A stretch of DNA of 64,000 bases from the NCBI RefSeq assembly GCF_900635955.1, contig NZ_LR134201.1:1302001-1366000 (forward strand), in the 5' to 3' direction. The number at the start of each line of letters is the position of its first letter. Position 1 is the first letter of the stretch. The notes under the pieces were generated by a model. It worked only from the letters and a program-made list of their open reading frames with translations. It was not told where the DNA came from and did not search any database. Positions 35,541 through 45,195 of this stretch are shown piece after piece. A program made the translations under genes and the position numbers. Source of the DNA: Cedecea lapagei. GTDB lineage: Bacteria; Pseudomonadota; Gammaproteobacteria; Enterobacterales; Enterobacteriaceae.

Positions 35541-35990
35541 ATGCTTCATTGGCAGGATTTACACCATTCTGAGCTGAGCGCCACGGATATTTACGCCCTT
35601 CTGGCCCTGCGCTGTGAAGTCTTTATCGTTGAGCAGCGCTGCGCATATCTTGACGTTGACGGTGAGGACATGGTGGGGGAGAACCGCCATATTCTCGGCT
35701 GGCGGGACGGTAAACTTATCGCCTACGCCCGTCTTCTTAAGAGCGAAAACGAACTGCAGCCGGTGGTGATTGGGCGAGTTATCGTTGACGCCTCGGCGCG
35801 CGGCGAAAAACTCGGCCACAGGCTGATGGAGCAGACGCTTAACGCCTGTCAGAAGCGCTGGCCCGACAAAGCCCTCTATCTGGGTGCGCAGGCCCATCTA
35901 CAGCCCTTCTACGCGCAGTTTGGCTTTCAGCCGGTGACCGAAGTGTACGACGAAGACGGCATCCCGCATATCGGTATGGCCAGGCAGTAG
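35541..35990 (+). CDS. elaA: ElaA, GNAT-family N-acetyltransferase
   Basis: This is a 149-residue GNAT acetyltransferase close to E. coli ElaA. The acetyl-CoA binding segment is RVIVDASARGEKLGHRLM near residue 77. The N-terminal LLALRCEVFIVEQRCAYLDVDGED is a family hallmark. Its natural substrate is not established. The ATG at 35541 follows AAAAGGAG; an in-frame upstream start would run into the NmrA gene. In E. coli the RNase gene rbn (elaC) lies next to elaA; it is absent here. Confidence 0.93.
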   Translation: MLHWQDLHHSELSATDIYALLALRCEVFIVEQRCAYLDVDGEDMVGENRHILGWRDGKLIAYARLLKSENELQPVVIGRVIVDASARGEKLGHRLMEQTLNACQKRWPDKALYLGAQAHLQPFYAQFGFQPVTEVYDEDGIPHIGMARQ

Positions 35991-36056
35991 GCAGGCAAAA
36001 CCCGCGCGGGTTGTCTATAGTTAGCGGACGAGAAATTTTTAACACGGAGAACAGTG

Positions 36057-36353
36057 ATGCAACCGTATGAATCTCGTCTTGACGATGATCTGGCGCTATT
36101 GAGCGAAACGCTTGAAGAAGTGCTGCGCTTTTCCGGCGATCCCGCCGATCAAAAGTATCTTGAGCTGAAGGCCAGGGCTGAGCAGGCGCTGAACGAGGTT
36201 AAAGAGCGCATAAGCAATGCTTCCGACAATTATTATTACCGTGCCAAAAAGGCGGTTTACCGTGCTGATGATTACGTGCACGAGAAGCCGTGGCAGGGCA
36301 TTGGCGTAGGCGCTGCGGTGGGGCTGGTGATCGGGCTGCTGCTTCGTCGATAA
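36057..36353 (+). CDS. elaB: ElaB, tail-anchored inner-membrane protein
   Basis: This is a 98-residue DUF883-type protein with a helical, charged N-terminal part and a single C-terminal membrane anchor (VGAAVGLVIGLLLRR). E. coli ElaB is RpoS-induced, tail-anchored and associated with ribosomes and stress tolerance. The block DNYYYRAKKAVYRADDYVHE is nearly invariant. I chose the ATG at 36057 over the GTG three bases earlier. TATAGT at 36015-36020 is a candidate -10. A terminator follows. Confidence 0.93.
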   Translation: MQPYESRLDDDLALLSETLEEVLRFSGDPADQKYLELKARAEQALNEVKERISNASDNYYYRAKKAVYRADDYVHEKPWQGIGVGAAVGLVIGLLLRR

Positions 36354-36379
36354 TCCCCTCGCCGCAATAATGGCTAATA

Positions 36380-36412
36380 AAAAATCTTACTCCCTGGGTA
36401 GGATTTTTTTTT
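36380..36412 (+). terminator. Terminator after elaB
   Basis: AAAAATCTTAC pairs with GTAGGATTTTT (one G-U pair) and is followed by more T's, 27 bp after the elaB stop. Confidence 0.85.
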
Positions 36413-36427
36413 GCGGCAACGACCACG

Positions 36428-36433
36428 TATAAT
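36428..36433 (+). promoter_or_regulatory. menF: Candidate -10 element of the men operon
   Basis: A perfect TATAAT lies 29 bp upstream of the menF GTG. No good -35 is seen at 17 bp, so this is a candidate only. Confidence 0.45.
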
Positions 36434-36462
36434 CAGGGGTTTTTACGGAGCGTGAGGTAAAC

Positions 36463-37764
36463 GTGAATTCAGTAGCCGTAGCACTGCAGCAAATGCAGCA
36501 GGAATTAGCAGGGGAATTTGCGGATGCGCCGGGCCTTCAGCGCCTGTGCGTGCCGGTCACACTGAGCGACGCCTCCGATCCTCTCGCCTGGCTCACTGCC
36601 CAATCGCTCTATCCTCAATTTTACTGGCAGCAGCGCAGCGGTAATGAAGAGGTTGCTGCGCTGGGGGCATTGCTAAGCTTCACTGCCCTCGAGGAGGCCC
36701 AGGTCTTTCTACAATCTCACCCGGAGCAGCCTTTGCTGCGTGTCTGGGGCTTGAATGCTTTCGATCCTGCGCACGGTTTTCTGTTCCTTTCGCGCCTGGA
36801 ATGGCGACGGGTAGGGGGCGAAGCATTTCTTTGGCTGCATCTGTATAGCGAAACGTCGCTTAAGCAGGATGCGTTAGCGGCAGCCGCGTTTATTAAGCAA
36901 CTCCTGCCGGCAAAATTACTCCCTCAGTTAAATTTGAAATGCCGCAGCGAAACTCATTTGCCGGAGCAGCCAGAATGGCACCGTCTGGTCGATCAAGTGG
37001 TTACGGCCATCGGTCAGAATGAGCTTGATAAGGTCGTGCTGGCAAGGGCCACTGACCTGACCTTTACTTCGCCGGTTTCCGCCGCCGGATTTATGGCCGC
37101 CAGCCGCCGTGTAAATCTGAACTGTTACCACTTCCTTATGGCGTTTGATGCGCAAAACGCGTTTCTGGGATCCAGCCCGGAGCGCCTGTGGCGAAGAGTC
37201 GATGATGCACTTCGCACCGAGGCGCTTGCGGGCACGGTGGCTAATCACGCCGACGATGCTCAGGCCGCAAAGTTAGGCCAGTGGCTGCTAAAAGATGACA
37301 AAAATCAGCGTGAAAATATGCTGGTGGTAGAGGATATCTGCCTGCGGCTGCGGGATGACGTCGGCGCGCTGGATGTGTTGCCGCCACAGGTCGTGCGGCT
37401 GCGTAAGGTCCAGCATCTTCGTCGCTGCATCTGGACGCAGCTTAAGCGTCAGGACGATGCGCTTTGCCTCAAACAGCTCCAGCCCACCGCGGCCGTAGCC
37501 GGCCTGCCGCGTGAACTGGCCCGGGCGTTTATTAGCGCAAACGAGCCGTTTGAGCGCGAATGGTATGCGGGCTCTGCAGGCTACCTTTCCCGCCATCAAA
37601 CGGAGTTCTGCGTAGCGCTGCGCTCGGCGCAGGTAAGCCGTAGCGAAGTTCGTCTCTATGCTGGCGCGGGCATTGTCGCCGGTTCGGTTGCCGCCGACGA
37701 GTGGCAGGAAATTGAAAATAAAGCGGCCGGACTGAAGACGCTGCTCGTTGGCGGCGGCAACTGA
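36463..37764 (+). CDS. menF: Isochorismate synthase MenF
   Basis: MenF isomerises chorismate to isochorismate, committing it to menaquinone. The 433-residue protein has the chorismate-binding C-terminal domain, with LDKVVLARATDL near residue 187 (catalytic lysine region), NCYHFLMAFDAQNAFLGSSPERL near 222, TEALAGTV near 255, and AAVAGLPRELA near 344. The start is a GTG at 36463 and the N-terminal 60 residues are more diverged than the rest. It is the first gene of the menFDHBCE cluster, with 82 bp before menD. Confidence 0.95.
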   Translation: MNSVAVALQQMQQELAGEFADAPGLQRLCVPVTLSDASDPLAWLTAQSLYPQFYWQQRSGNEEVAALGALLSFTALEEAQVFLQSHPEQPLLRVWGLNAFDPAHGFLFLSRLEWRRVGGEAFLWLHLYSETSLKQDALAAAAFIKQLLPAKLLPQLNLKCRSETHLPEQPEWHRLVDQVVTAIGQNELDKVVLARATDLTFTSPVSAAGFMAASRRVNLNCYHFLMAFDAQNAFLGSSPERLWRRVDDALRTEALAGTVANHADDAQAAKLGQWLLKDDKNQRENMLVVEDICLRLRDDVGALDVLPPQVVRLRKVQHLRRCIWTQLKRQDDALCLKQLQPTAAVAGLPRELARAFISANEPFEREWYAGSAGYLSRHQTEFCVALRSAQVSRSEVRLYAGAGIVAGSVAADEWQEIENKAAGLKTLLVGGGN

Positions 37765-37846
37765 ATAATCTATTCACGACGCAAATCAATTTAACTCTTG
37801 CCATAGTATTTATAATCGATAGTCGAAATTGACTGCGGACAATATT

Positions 37847-39517
37847 ATGTCGATAAGCTCATTTAACCGCCGCTGGGCGGGCGTCATACTCGAAGCATTA
37901 ACCCGGCACGGGGTGCGGCACGTGTGTATCGCCCCCGGCTCCCGCTCCACGCCGCTGACCCTCAGCGCGGCGGAAAATCGCAGTTTTATTTGTCACACTC
38001 ATTTTGATGAACGCGGGCTGGGTCACCTGGCGCTTGGGCTGGCGAAAGCCAGCGGACAGCCGGTGGCTGTCATCGTCACTTCCGGTACCGCGGTCGCCAA
38101 TCTTTATCCCGCCGTCATTGAAGCCGGACTGACCGGTGAAAAGCTGATTTTACTGACGGCCGACCGCCCGCCTGAGCTTATCGGCTGCGGCGCAAACCAG
38201 GCGATTCACCAGCCGGGGCTGTTTAGCTCCCATCCCGCCGATGCGCTTAATCTGCCTCGCCCTACCCACGATATTCCCGCCAGCTGGCTGGTCTCTGCGG
38301 TCGACAGCGCCGTCGGGCAGCTTAGCGGCGGCGCGCTGCACATCAATTGTCCTTTTGCCGAACCGCTTTACGGCGCGCCCGACGATACCGGCCTTGACTG
38401 GCAAAACAGGCTGGAAGGCTGGTGGGAAGATAGCGCCCCCTGGCTGCGTGAGGTCCACGAAAATGCGGTGCCGAAGCAAAGAGACTGGTTTTTCTGGCGG
38501 CAAAAGCGAGGCGTGGTGGTTGCCGGGCGGCTTTCTGCCAGCGAAGGCGAACAGGTGGCGGCCTGGGCACAAATGCTTGGCTGGCCGCTCATCGGCGACG
38601 TGCTTTCGCAAACCGGCCAGCCGCTGCCTTGTGCGGATCTGTGGCTCAGCAATAGCCAGGCTGTCACCTGCCTTGAGCAGGCGCAAATCGTTATCCAGTT
38701 TGGCGCCAGCCTGACCGGCAAACGCGTTCTCCAGTGGCAGGCCGCCTGTCGGCCAGAAGAGTACTGGCTGGTCGATAAGCAGCCCGGACGACTAGACCCG
38801 GCAAACCATCGTGGTCGTCGCCTTGTGGCCGGAGTTGAAGCCTGGCTTGAAAAGCATCCGGCAGAAAAACGCCTTCCCTGGGCCGAAGCGTTAATCTCTC
38901 TGGCCTGGAAAACGCTGGAAGAGGTGGAGCACGGCACCCTTACCTTTGGCGAGGCGCAGGTTGCCCAGCGCCTGCCGCAGCTGCTGCCGGAGGGCGGCCA
39001 GCTGTTTGTTGGCAACAGCTTAATTGTGCGTTTAATCGATGCCTTCGCGCAGCTTCCGGCCGGGTATCCGGTGTACAGCAACCGGGGAGCAAGCGGCATT
39101 GACGGTCTGCTCTCGACCGCGGCAGGCGTTCAGCGGGCAACGGCGCGGTCAACGCTCGCTATAGTCGGAGATATTTCGGCTCTTTACGATCTCAATGCCC
39201 TGGCGCTGCTGCGCCACGCATCGGCGCCGTTTGTGCTGCTGGTGGTCAACAACAACGGCGGCCAGATCTTCTCGCTGCTTCCTACGCCCGCAGAAGAGCG
39301 GGAGCGCTTTTACTGTATGCCGCAAAACGTGAATTTTTCCCACGCCGCCGCTATGTTCGAGCTGGGTTACCAAAATCCGGAAAGCTGGCAGGCGCTGGAG
39401 GAGGCGGTGAAGCGTGCCTGGCTGCGTCCAGGCGCCACGATAATTGAAATCACCGTGCCGGAAACTGACGGCGCCCAGACGCTACAGCACCTGCTGGCTC
39501 AGGTCAGCCAGGCATGA
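37847..39517 (+). CDS. menD: SEPHCHC synthase MenD
   Basis: MenD is a ThDP enzyme that adds the succinyl-semialdehyde carbanion from 2-oxoglutarate to isochorismate. The 556-residue protein has the catalytic-glutamate region HTHFDERGLGHLALGLAK near residue 50 and the ThDP/Mg block VGDISALYDLNALALL near 440, ending in VVNNNGG. The ATG at 37847 gives MSISSFNRRWAGVILEAL, the family N-terminus; an upstream ATG would add six residues. It overlaps menH by four bases. Confidence 0.97.
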   Translation: MSISSFNRRWAGVILEALTRHGVRHVCIAPGSRSTPLTLSAAENRSFICHTHFDERGLGHLALGLAKASGQPVAVIVTSGTAVANLYPAVIEAGLTGEKLILLTADRPPELIGCGANQAIHQPGLFSSHPADALNLPRPTHDIPASWLVSAVDSAVGQLSGGALHINCPFAEPLYGAPDDTGLDWQNRLEGWWEDSAPWLREVHENAVPKQRDWFFWRQKRGVVVAGRLSASEGEQVAAWAQMLGWPLIGDVLSQTGQPLPCADLWLSNSQAVTCLEQAQIVIQFGASLTGKRVLQWQAACRPEEYWLVDKQPGRLDPANHRGRRLVAGVEAWLEKHPAEKRLPWAEALISLAWKTLEEVEHGTLTFGEAQVAQRLPQLLPEGGQLFVGNSLIVRLIDAFAQLPAGYPVYSNRGASGIDGLLSTAAGVQRATARSTLAIVGDISALYDLNALALLRHASAPFVLLVVNNNGGQIFSLLPTPAEERERFYCMPQNVNFSHAAAMFELGYQNPESWQALEEAVKRAWLRPGATIIEITVPETDGAQTLQHLLAQVSQA

Positions 39518-40287
39518 TCCTTCATGCCGTGCCGTATCTGGGCCGCCGTTCAGACTTGCCGTGGATAGTCTGGCTGCATGGTTTTCTCGGCAGCCATCGT
39601 GAATGGTGGGCGTTTGAGCAGGATTTTCACGACTGGCCTCAGCTAAGGGTAGATCTGCCCGGCCACGGCGGTTCCGCCGATGTCCAGGTGCAGGACTTTG
39701 CCGGGGTCGATAGCGCCTTACGAAATACCCTTGAGCATTACGGTATCAAAAGCTATTGGCTTGTAGGTTATTCCCTGGGCGGCCGCATCGCGATGTATCA
39801 CGCCAGTCGGCCAGAACCGAAAGGGCTACGTGGGCTGGTTGTTGAAGGCGCTCATCCCGGCCTGATTGGCGACGCACAACGTGAGGCGAGGGCGCTGAAC
39901 GATGCCCGCTGGGCGCAGCGTTTAAGGCAGGAAAATGTCCAGAGCGTGCTTAACGACTGGTACCGGCAGCCGGTTTTTCGCTCGCTCAACCGCCAGCAGC
40001 GTGCCGAACTGGTTTCCCTGCGTGCGCAAAATAATCCAACGGCGCTGGCCCGGATGCTTGATGCGACTTCACTTGCCTGCCAGCCTGACTTACGCGAGCC
40101 GCTTAGCCAGCTTGCCGTTCCTTTTCATTATTTTTGCGGTGAACGAGACGATAAGTTTCGCGCCGTCGCAGCGGAGCTTGGCTGTTCTCTTGCACTGATT
40201 TCTGGCGCCGGACATAACGCACATCGGGAATCTCCCGCTGCGTTTAGCGCCGCGCTGTTAACCCTCTTTCGTCACTATGACCTGTAA
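39514..40287 (+). CDS. menH: SHCHC synthase MenH
   Basis: MenH is an alpha/beta hydrolase that eliminates pyruvate from SEPHCHC to give SHCHC. The 257-residue protein has the oxyanion region HGFLGSHREWW near residue 20 and the nucleophile serine in the elbow GYSLGGRIAMY near 84. The catalytic histidine is in GAGHNAHRESP near the C-terminus. It overlaps menD by four bases (ATGA) and is followed 9 bp later by menB. Confidence 0.96.
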   Translation: MILHAVPYLGRRSDLPWIVWLHGFLGSHREWWAFEQDFHDWPQLRVDLPGHGGSADVQVQDFAGVDSALRNTLEHYGIKSYWLVGYSLGGRIAMYHASRPEPKGLRGLVVEGAHPGLIGDAQREARALNDARWAQRLRQENVQSVLNDWYRQPVFRSLNRQQRAELVSLRAQNNPTALARMLDATSLACQPDLREPLSQLAVPFHYFCGERDDKFRAVAAELGCSLALISGAGHNAHRESPAAFSAALLTLFRHYDL

Positions 40288-40296
40288 GGATCTCTC

Positions 40297-41154
40297 ATGA
40301 TTTATCCTGATGAACAAATGCTTTACGCCCCGATTGAATGGCTGGATTGCTCTGAAGGCTACACCGACATTCGCTATCATAAATCCAGCGACGGTATCGC
40401 CAAAATCACCATTAACCGCCCGGAAGTGCGTAATGCGTTTCGTCCGCTGACCGTCAAAGAGATGATTAACGCCCTGGCCGACGCTCGCTATGACGACAAT
40501 ATCGGCACCATTATTCTGACCGGTGAAGGGGAAAAAGCCTTCTGTGCGGGCGGCGACCAGAAAGTTCGCGGCGACTACGGCGGCTATCAGGACGCAAGCG
40601 GCGTCCATCACCTGAACGTGCTCGACTTCCAGCGCCAGATTCGCACCTGCCCTAAACCGGTTGTGGCGATGGTGGCGGGCTTTTCCATCGGCGGCGGCCA
40701 CGTGCTGCACATGATGTGTGACCTGACCATCGCGGCTGAAAACGCCGTCTTCGGTCAGACTGGCCCGAAAGTAGGCTCTTTCGACGGTGGTTGGGGCGCT
40801 TCCTACATGGCACGCATCGTAGGCCAGAAAAAGGCTCGCGAGATCTGGTTCCTGTGCCGCCAGTATGATGCAAAAGAGGCGCTCGATATGGGGCTGGTGA
40901 ATACCGTTGTGCCGGTTGCCGATCTGGAAAAAGAGACCGTGCGCTGGTGCCGCGAAATGCTGCAGAACAGCCCGATGGCGCTGCGCTGCCTGAAAGCTGC
41001 CCTGAATGCCGACTGTGACGGCCAGGCCGGGCTGCAGGAGCTGGCGGGTAACGCCACAATGCTCTTCTACATGACCGAAGAGGGTCAGGAAGGCCGCAAC
41101 GCGTTTAACCAAAAACGTCAGCCGGACTTCAGCAAATTTAAACGGAATCCATAA
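40297..41154 (+). CDS. menB: 1,4-dihydroxy-2-naphthoyl-CoA synthase MenB
   Basis: MenB is a crotonase-fold enzyme that closes the second ring by converting o-succinylbenzoyl-CoA to dihydroxynaphthoyl-CoA. The 285-residue protein matches the family exactly in length. Visible elements are GEGEKAFCAGGDQKVRGDYGG near residue 75, the oxyanion-hole block AGFSIGGGHVLHMMCDLTIA near 128, and QTGPKVGSFDGGWG near 154 with the conserved aspartate. Its stop TAA overlaps the menC ATG by one base. Confidence 0.98.
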   Translation: MIYPDEQMLYAPIEWLDCSEGYTDIRYHKSSDGIAKITINRPEVRNAFRPLTVKEMINALADARYDDNIGTIILTGEGEKAFCAGGDQKVRGDYGGYQDASGVHHLNVLDFQRQIRTCPKPVVAMVAGFSIGGGHVLHMMCDLTIAAENAVFGQTGPKVGSFDGGWGASYMARIVGQKKAREIWFLCRQYDAKEALDMGLVNTVVPVADLEKETVRWCREMLQNSPMALRCLKAALNADCDGQAGLQELAGNATMLFYMTEEGQEGRNAFNQKRQPDFSKFKRNP

Positions 41155-42119
41155 TGCGCAGCGCGGCGCTGTGGCGCTTTCAAATTCCGATGGAGGCCGG
41201 CGTTGTACTACGCGACCAGCGCCTCAAGTTCAGGGAGGGGTTGCTGGTGCGTCTCACCCAGGGCGAGCGTAGCGGATGGGGAGAGATTTCTCCTTTGCCG
41301 GGCTTTAGTCGTGAAACCCTTGAGGAGGCCCAGGCGCAGACTGAATGCTGGCTGGAGCAATGGCTGGCCGATGAAGCTGCCCCTTTGCCTGAACCGTCGT
41401 CCGTTGCCTTTGGCCTGAGCTGCGCGCTGGCCGAGGCTGACGGCACGCTGCCGCAGGCCGCTGACTACCGCGCGGCTCCGCTGTGTACCGGCGATCCTGA
41501 CGAGCTGATCCTTGCGCTGTCGGCGATGGCTGGCGAAAAGGTGGCGAAGGTCAAAGTCGGTCTGTACGAGGCCGTACGGGACGGCATGGTGGTCAATTTG
41601 CTGCTTGAGGCTGTCCCTGAACTGCATTTGCGTCTTGATGCTAACCGAAGCTGGACACCGCTTAAGGCGCAGCAGTTCGCTAAATACGTTAATCCCGACT
41701 ACCGTCCGCGCATCGACTTTATCGAAGAGCCGTGCAAAACCCGCGAACAATCCCGAGAGTTCAGCCGGGAAACGGGGATTGCGATTGCCTGGGATGAGAG
41801 CCTGCGTGAAAGAGATTTCACCTTCGTCGCAGAGCCTGGCGTGTCGGCCGTGGTGATCAAACCGACGCTGACCGGTAGCCTGGATAAGGTGCGGGAGCAG
41901 GTTGCCACCGCACACAGGTTGGGGCTTAAAGCGGTGATCAGCTCCTCCATTGAGTCCAGCCTGGGGCTGACCCAGCTGGCACGCATCGCCGCCTGGCTGA
42001 CGCCGGGAACTTTGCCAGGGCTGGATACCTTGTCCCTGATGCAGTCGCAGCTTGAGCGCTGCTGGCCCGGCAGCCCGCTGCCCTGCATCACAGTGGACCA
42101 GCTTGAGCGTATTCGATGA
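41154..42119 (+). CDS. menC: o-Succinylbenzoate synthase MenC
   Basis: MenC is an enolase-superfamily dehydratase that makes o-succinylbenzoate from SHCHC. The 321-residue protein has the acid/base lysine pair AKVKVG near residue 132, the metal ligands in LRLDANRSW near 160, FIEEPCK near 189, and AWDES near 212, and the second catalytic lysine in VVIKPTLTGS near 234. It is coupled to menB upstream and overlaps menE by four bases downstream. Confidence 0.97.
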   Translation: MRSAALWRFQIPMEAGVVLRDQRLKFREGLLVRLTQGERSGWGEISPLPGFSRETLEEAQAQTECWLEQWLADEAAPLPEPSSVAFGLSCALAEADGTLPQAADYRAAPLCTGDPDELILALSAMAGEKVAKVKVGLYEAVRDGMVVNLLLEAVPELHLRLDANRSWTPLKAQQFAKYVNPDYRPRIDFIEEPCKTREQSREFSRETGIAIAWDESLRERDFTFVAEPGVSAVVIKPTLTGSLDKVREQVATAHRLGLKAVISSSIESSLGLTQLARIAAWLTPGTLPGLDTLSLMQSQLERCWPGSPLPCITVDQLERIR

Positions 42120-43471
42120 TTTTTACCGACTGGCCGTGGCGGCACTGGGCAGGCCTCCATGGGGAAAAAATTGCGCTGCACTTCGATGATGAGTTGTTGA
42201 CCTGGCAAGCCCTGTGCCAGCGTGTAGATACCCTGGCGGGCGGGTTTCGGCTGCAGGGCATCAAAGAGGGTGATGGCGTTGCGTTAAAAGCCAAAAATGG
42301 CCCACAAACGCTGCTTGTCTGGCTGGCGCTGTTGCAGTGCGGCGCCCGTATTCTGCCGCTGAATCCGCAGCTCCCTGACAGCCTACTGGAGCAGCTTCTG
42401 CCGTCGTTGACCCTCAGCTATGGCATAACGTTGATCGACGGATGTCCGGTGCCTCAATTAGCGCCGCTGTCGCTGGTGGAGGCAGCCCCATGGCGCGAAA
42501 GCTGGCAGCCGTCACGGCTGGCCACCATGACCCTCACGTCAGGTTCATCCGGACTGCCCAAAGCCGCCGTACATACATTATCCGCCCACCTTGCCAGCGC
42601 GGCAGGGGTGCTGACGCTGATGAAGTACGGAGCCGATGACAGCTGGCTTTTGTCGTTGCCGCTGTTTCACGTCTCCGGCCAGGGGATCTTCTGGCGCTGG
42701 CTCTATGCCGGTGGCAGGCTGGCGGTCTCTTCGGCGCAGTCGATCGGGGAAGCTTTGCGCGGCTGCAGCCACGCCTCTCTGGTGCCAACTCAGCTATGGC
42801 GACTGCTGGAACAGCAGCAGCCGTTGACGCTGCGTGAGGTACTGCTCGGCGGCGCGGCAATTCCCGTTGAATTGGCGCAGCAGGCAGAAGCGCGGGGCGT
42901 ACGCTGCTGGTGTGGCTATGGCCTGACGGAACTGGCCTCAACGGTCAGCGCCAAACGCGCCGACGGTTTGCCCGACGTCGGCGAACCGCTGCCCGGCCGG
43001 GAAATAAAAATCGTTGATGAAGAAGTGTGGATCCGCGCGGATAGCCTGGCCAGCGGCTACTGGCGCGACGGTGAGCTTATTCCGCTGGTGAATGAGCAGG
43101 GCTGGTTTGCTACCCGCGACCGCGGCGTTTTACAGGGCGGACGCCTGACGATAGTGGGGCGGCTTGATAACCAGTTTTTCAGCGGTGGAGAGGGGATCCA
43201 GCCTGAAGAGGTGGAGCGTGTCATTGCTACGCATCCTGCGGTGCAGCAGGTGTTTGTGGTGCCGGTAGACGACGCAGAGTTTGGGCAGCGGCCGGTTGCC
43301 GTTGTTGAGACCAAGGCTGGATGTGATTTTAAAGAGATTGCCGCCTGGCTTGAGGGTAAGGTGCCTCGTTTTCAGCTGCCGGTGCGCTGGGTTGCGCTGC
43401 CGCAGGTGCTGAAACAGGGCGGGATCAAAATCTCCCGCCGCAGGCTTATTGAATGGGTGGCAGGAGCCTAG
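42116..43471 (+). CDS. menE: o-Succinylbenzoate-CoA ligase MenE
   Basis: MenE activates o-succinylbenzoate with ATP and CoA, providing the substrate for MenB. The 451-residue protein is an adenylate-forming ligase. It has the P-loop TLTSGSSGLPKAAVHT near residue 142, the LFHVSGQG block near 183, the aromatic motif YGLTELAS near 266, and the hinge aspartate-arginine region near 340 with GRLDNQFFSGGEGIQPEEVE. The catalytic lysine is in QGGIKISRR at the end. It is the last men gene and is convergent with the catalase gene. Confidence 0.96.
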   Translation: MIFTDWPWRHWAGLHGEKIALHFDDELLTWQALCQRVDTLAGGFRLQGIKEGDGVALKAKNGPQTLLVWLALLQCGARILPLNPQLPDSLLEQLLPSLTLSYGITLIDGCPVPQLAPLSLVEAAPWRESWQPSRLATMTLTSGSSGLPKAAVHTLSAHLASAAGVLTLMKYGADDSWLLSLPLFHVSGQGIFWRWLYAGGRLAVSSAQSIGEALRGCSHASLVPTQLWRLLEQQQPLTLREVLLGGAAIPVELAQQAEARGVRCWCGYGLTELASTVSAKRADGLPDVGEPLPGREIKIVDEEVWIRADSLASGYWRDGELIPLVNEQGWFATRDRGVLQGGRLTIVGRLDNQFFSGGEGIQPEEVERVIATHPAVQQVFVVPVDDAEFGQRPVAVVETKAGCDFKEIAAWLEGKVPRFQLPVRWVALPQVLKQGGIKISRRRLIEWVAGA

Positions 43472-43485
43472 CGCCTGCCGGGATT

Positions 43486-44933
43486 CTATTTACCGTGTTT
43501 AAGCGCCTCAATCGCCTTAGCCACACCGGCGCCGTATTCAGGATGCACCTGGTTGAATAAACCTATCTGGCGCGTCTGAATGCTTTCCGGCACCTCCTTC
43601 AGCTCACCGGCGATACGCTCGAACATGCGCTGATGTTCTTCATCGCTAAGCAGATTATATAGCGCCCGTGGCTGGCTAAAGTAGTCGCCGTCTTCGCGGT
43701 GATTCCAGTGATCTGCTGCGCCTTCGAGGCTTAGCGGCGGCTCGCTGAAGTCCGGCTGTTGCTGGAAAACGTTGAAGCTGTTTGGCTCGTAGGTTGCGCC
43801 GTTGCCGCTGTTGCCGTCCACGCGCATTGCGCCGTCGCGGTGATAGTTATGGAACGGGCACTTCGGCGCGTTCACCGGGATTTGGTGATGGTTAACGCCC
43901 AGGCGGTAGCGATGTGCGTCGCCGTAGGAGAACAGGCGGCCCTGCAGCATTTTGTCCGGGGAGAAGCTAATGCCCGGCACCACATTGGCCGGAGACATCG
44001 CCGCCTGCTCGACGTCCGAGAAGTAATTTTCCGGGTTGCGGTTCAGCTCAATGTACCCAACCTCAATCAGCGGGTAATCGCCGTGCGGCCAGACCTTGGT
44101 CAGGTCAAACGGGTTATAAGGCGTTTTTGAGGCTTCCGCCTCCGGCATAACTTGCACGTACAGCGTCCAGCGCGGGAAGTCGCCGGCCTCGATGGCGCCG
44201 AAAAGATCGCGCTGCGAGCTCTCCCTGTCTTCTGCAATGATTTTCCCCGCTTCTTCGTCCATCAGGTTCTCAATGCCCTGTTGGGTTTTAAAGTGGAATT
44301 TCACCCAGAAACGCTCGTTGTCCTTGTTGATAAAACTGAAGGTATGGCTGCCAAACCCGTGAATATGGCGATAAGAGCGCGGCAGGCCCCGATCGCTGAA
44401 GTCGATGGTGAGCTGGTGCAGCGATTCGGGAAGATGTGAGAAAAAGTCCCACTTATAGGTCGGGTTACGCAGGTTAGTGCGTGGATCGCGTTTTACGACG
44501 TGATTGAGATCCGGGAATTTCAGCGGGTCGCGGAGATAGAAGACCGGGGTGTTATTGCCCACCAGATCCCAGTTGCCTTCTTCGGTATAAAATTTCATCG
44601 AAAAACCGCGAATATCACGTTCAGCATCCGCCGCGCCGCGTTCACCGGCAACGGTTGAAAAACGCATAAACATCTCTGTCTGCTTGCCGATTTCGGCGAA
44701 CAGTTTTGCCCGGTATAGCGGGTGATGTCGTGAGTTACGGTGAAATGGCCGAATGCGCCTGAACCTTTGGCGTGCATGCGGCGCTCAGGGATCACTTCGC
44801 GGTCGAAGTGGGCGAGTTTCTCAAGGTACCAAACGTCCTGAAGCAGCATCGGACCACGGGGTCCTGCGGTAGCAACGTTGTTATTATCAGCAACGGGTGC
44901 GCCAGCGGCGGTCGTTAATCCTTTCTTGCTCAT
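43486..44933 (-). pseudogene. Small-subunit haem catalase (KatA type), interrupted by a -1 frameshift (probable sequence error)
   Basis: This is a monofunctional catalase of the short clade-3 type, converting hydrogen peroxide to water and oxygen. The distal histidine is in IPERRMHAKGSGAFG, the distal asparagine in DLVGNNTPVFYLRDP, and the proximal tyrosine in RLFSYGDAHRYRLG. The N-terminal frame fails after HDITRYT; adding one base at the CCCGG tract at 44709-44713 restores ARGLF-like catalase sequence and continues into MFMRFSTVAGERG. The repaired protein has 482 residues, normal for the family. The start is the ATG at 44933, with AGGAGG upstream. E. coli has no catalase here, so this is an accessory gene; the frameshift may be real or an error. 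Confidence 0.88.
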
Positions 44934-45195
44934 CAATGCCTCCTTGGGTCTGGATTAGGCGTTACAAAAAAATTAAATATAGACCACTTTTTCAATACGT
45001 CTTTATGATGACCCAAACACTTTGTCACCGCAGGTCGTCGCTATTTCATTGATCTTGTCGCGGAATACCCCGTCTTTTCATTTCCTTACAATCAAGGAAT
45101 CATTAGCATTCTCTGCCATGTTAAATAGATAATGCGTCGCGCTATAATTTCCCATTTTTGAAGGGCTGCCCTTTCTCATTTTCAGGAACCAAGGA

